From positions 1 to 64,000 of the forward strand of contig PEVN01000512.1 of the NCBI GenBank assembly GCA_002779825.1: a stretch of 64,000 bases of DNA. The letters are read 5' to 3'. The translations under genes and the position numbers were made by a program. How positions within the stretch are numbered: the first letter of the stretch is position 1; each line of letters begins with the position of its first letter. Of this stretch, positions 62,800 to 64,000 are shown piece by piece. The notes under the pieces are model-generated. The model searched no databases, had not been told where the DNA came from, and saw only the letters and a program-made list of their open reading frames with translations. Origin of the DNA: Armatimonadetes bacterium CG06_land_8_20_14_3_00_66_21 (GTDB lineage Bacteria > Armatimonadota > Abditibacteriia > CG2-30-66-41).

Positions 62800-63255
62800 G
62801 TGACACAGGAAGCAACGGAAACCGAGAAGCCCGGCGCCTTCCGCTCCTATGTCGGCCATGCCGAACGCACCGCTGACCCCCAGTGTCGCGTGCAGTTGCC
62901 GGATGACTGGATCCACGACACGCCCCAGCGGTTTATCGCGAAGCTCGGCGTGATTCACCCGGGCGTCGTCTCCCTCTTCCCGCCCGAGGCGGCCCAGTTC
63001 ATGGTGCCGGCGCTCACGTCGGAGACCTTCGACCCTACTCACCTGCTGAAGATGACGAAGGTCGGCAAGGACATCCACCACGTGACAGTTGACAGCAACA
63101 ACCGCCTGCCACTATCGGAGGCGAAGTTCAGATCGCTGTTGACTCCGGAGGGCAAATCTGCCCCCGTCAAGCTCTTTGGCAGTGTTCACTTCTTCTCGAT
63201 CTGCCCGCTGGGCGTGTGGCCTGAGGTTGAGCAGCACCTGCTGAACTCCACGTAG
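62800..63255 (+). CDS. MraZ-like tandem SpoVT/AbrB-fold protein
   Basis: 151 residues from GTG at 62800; no strong RBS is visible. Two beta-strand units carry the MraZ-style DxxxRVxLP-type pattern: DPQCRVQLPDDWI with VSLFPPEAAQFM, and VDSNNRLPLSEAKFRSLL with the C-terminal SVHFFSICPLGVWPEVEQHL. MraZ is a transcription factor for the cell-division dcw cluster, of which rsmH/mraW would normally follow. Here no ORF follows in the remaining 745 bases, so either the cluster starts beyond the edge or this is a lone relative. Confidence 0.65.
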   Translation: MTQEATETEKPGAFRSYVGHAERTADPQCRVQLPDDWIHDTPQRFIAKLGVIHPGVVSLFPPEAAQFMVPALTSETFDPTHLLKMTKVGKDIHHVTVDSNNRLPLSEAKFRSLLTPEGKSAPVKLFGSVHFFSICPLGVWPEVEQHLLNST

Positions 63256-63304
63256 CCGTGTCCGGCGAGCAGTTCGGGGCAGTTTCCGACGCACTCAGGT
63301 GGCC

Positions 63305-63325
63305 GCGCCCGGTCCGTCCGGGCGC
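63305..63325 (+). terminator. GC-rich hairpin downstream of the MraZ-like gene
   Basis: GCGCCCGG (63305-63312) pairs with CCGGGCGC (63318-63325), loop TCCGT. The following TTGG is only weakly T-rich, so termination is possible but not certain. Confidence 0.5.
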
Positions 63326-64000
63326 TTGGTCATTGGGAGGGAGGTTCGTCGCCTCGGCCTGCATCGCAGCAGCTTCGTAGCAGCTTCGCAGTCAGCGGAC
63401 TGAACGGAACGTCGGCCAGTTCGCTCCGCGGTTACCGCCGCAGCAGAATCGCTGAAACGCAGCAGCAACATTCGCAGCCCCTCTTCACAGCAACTTAGGC
63501 CGAGACGGCGACCTCCTTCCCCTTCTTTGAAAACTCCGCGTTCCGGGCGTGGCCGGCACTTCGTTCTCCCAGGTCGCTATCGCCTCGCTGCAGCAAGCCA
63601 TCACCACGGCCACGCCCCTTTTCTCCTTCGTCCTCTCGCCACTTCGAGGCGGCTGTTCAACCGCTTCGAAGCGGCGAGACGGCCGGCTTGCGCTTGGTTC
63701 GCCGGCTGCCTCCACGTGTTCTCCCCTGGAAGGGCGTCCCGTCGGCTGCGCACCCCGTCGCCGTCCGCTCACAGCAACACCGCAGCCCGCGGCTTGTTCT
63801 GTCGACAGGCATGTTCAGGCCGCAATCCCAGCACAATCACCGCCACACCATACCACCTCCTCGCCGTCTCCGTCTCGACCCAGGTCGGCGGGCCCCCTCC
63901 CTTTTACACTCCGGCATTCACCCCCTCCTCCCCTCGGGCGCCACTCGCACGTGCCTTCCGGCAGTTCCGCCGCGTCTCCTCACACCTTGCCGTCGCGATG
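63326..64000. other. 675 bases without a supported gene at the right edge
   Basis: No ORF with family features on either strand. Directly repeated pieces occur (CAGCAGCTTCG, then AGCAGCTTCGCAG near 63366-63387) and the last ~170 bases are C-rich and purine-poor. A short minus-strand reading frame near 63850 has no recognisable family. It could be leader of a gene beyond the edge, or a non-coding region. Confidence 0.5.

Noticed and set aside
63485-63772. A 95-residue minus-strand ORF in the right-hand gap
   Set aside because: Arg/Ser/Gly-rich with no family features and no RBS; looks like chance coding in high-GC intergenic DNA.
63256-64000. An rnpB (RNase P RNA) or other structured RNA in the gene-free right end
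   Set aside because: A TTCTGTCGACAG palindrome superficially resembles the conserved ACAGAA region, but the GAGGAAAGTC-type P4 partner and the following conserved bases are missing.

Overview
The window is high-GC, densely coded bacterial DNA with no rRNA, tRNA, CRISPR array, phage or plasmid genes that I could see. It looks like an aerobically respiring organism that keeps an anaerobe-style oxygen-defence set. The alternative complex III plus caa3 oxidase locus, sugar-type Gfo/Idh/MocA oxidoreductases, large DUF6259-like and DUF4091-like secreted proteins, and a Flp pilin would fit Armatimonadota or a neighbouring phylum such as Planctomycetota or Hydrogenedentota. That placement is an inference from gene content, not a measured result.

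Layout, left to right. (1) 1-906: a truncated membrane-anchored EEP-family hydrolase, divergent from a small zinc-ribbon protein. (2) 1606-8649: a seven-gene plus-strand region joining the LutABC and GlcDEF families (lutA-glcD-glcE-glcF-lutB-lutC), probably oxidising lactate and/or glycolate; three of its genes appear to start with TTG. (3) 8675-22451: one long minus-strand respiratory operon, read actF-sco-coxA-coxC-coxD-coxB-ctaB-(membrane domain/cytochrome c fusion)-actA-actB-actC-actD. Together these encode quinol:cytochrome c oxidoreductase, terminal oxidase, heme O synthase and a copper chaperone. (4) 22592-29957: oxygen and iron stress genes: a double-rubredoxin/NAD(P)H oxidoreductase fusion, rubredoxin, zwf, rubrerythrin, ferredoxin, three ferritin-like proteins, a DVU0298-like HEAT protein and desulfoferrodoxin. 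(5) 30204-38862: sugar-type oxidoreductases including a decayed C-terminal relic, a 1232-residue secreted glycosidase-like protein, a stand-alone response regulator overlapping an oxidoreductase, a toxin-antitoxin pair, a Zn-type dehydrogenase and a small membrane zinc ribbon. (6) 39006-44547: a response regulator, a 1100-residue sensor kinase and a GH57 glucan-branching-type enzyme. (7) 44620-50657: ilvB, a NifU-like domain, larE, a NuoI-like ferredoxin, cysK and a DHDPS-fold protein without its Schiff-base lysine. (8) 50916-57338: a KAP NTPase/SUMF1-fold fusion, a MITE-like palindromic element, a DUF4091-type protein and a zinc-ribbon/PH-like protein. (9) 57511-64000: a Flp pilin with its own promoter and terminator, a DUF2723 membrane glycosyltransferase-like protein, a prepilin peptidase, a CBS pair, a nitrilase, a MraZ-like protein and 675 bases without a supported gene.

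The parts connect. Lactate/glycolate oxidation would feed quinol to the alternative complex III and the caa3 oxidase. Zwf and the rubredoxin-linked reductase would pass reducing power to rubrerythrin and superoxide reductase, while the ferritins hold the iron that would otherwise drive oxidative damage. Non-coding points worth attention are short-period repeats (7 or 9 nt) in spacers, a recurring -10 variant TATCCT, palindromes lying in two promoters, and the MITE-like element at 53544-53680. No single locus proves a new system. The KAP/SUMF1 fusion and the membrane b/c-like cytochrome fusion in the respiratory operon are the best candidates.
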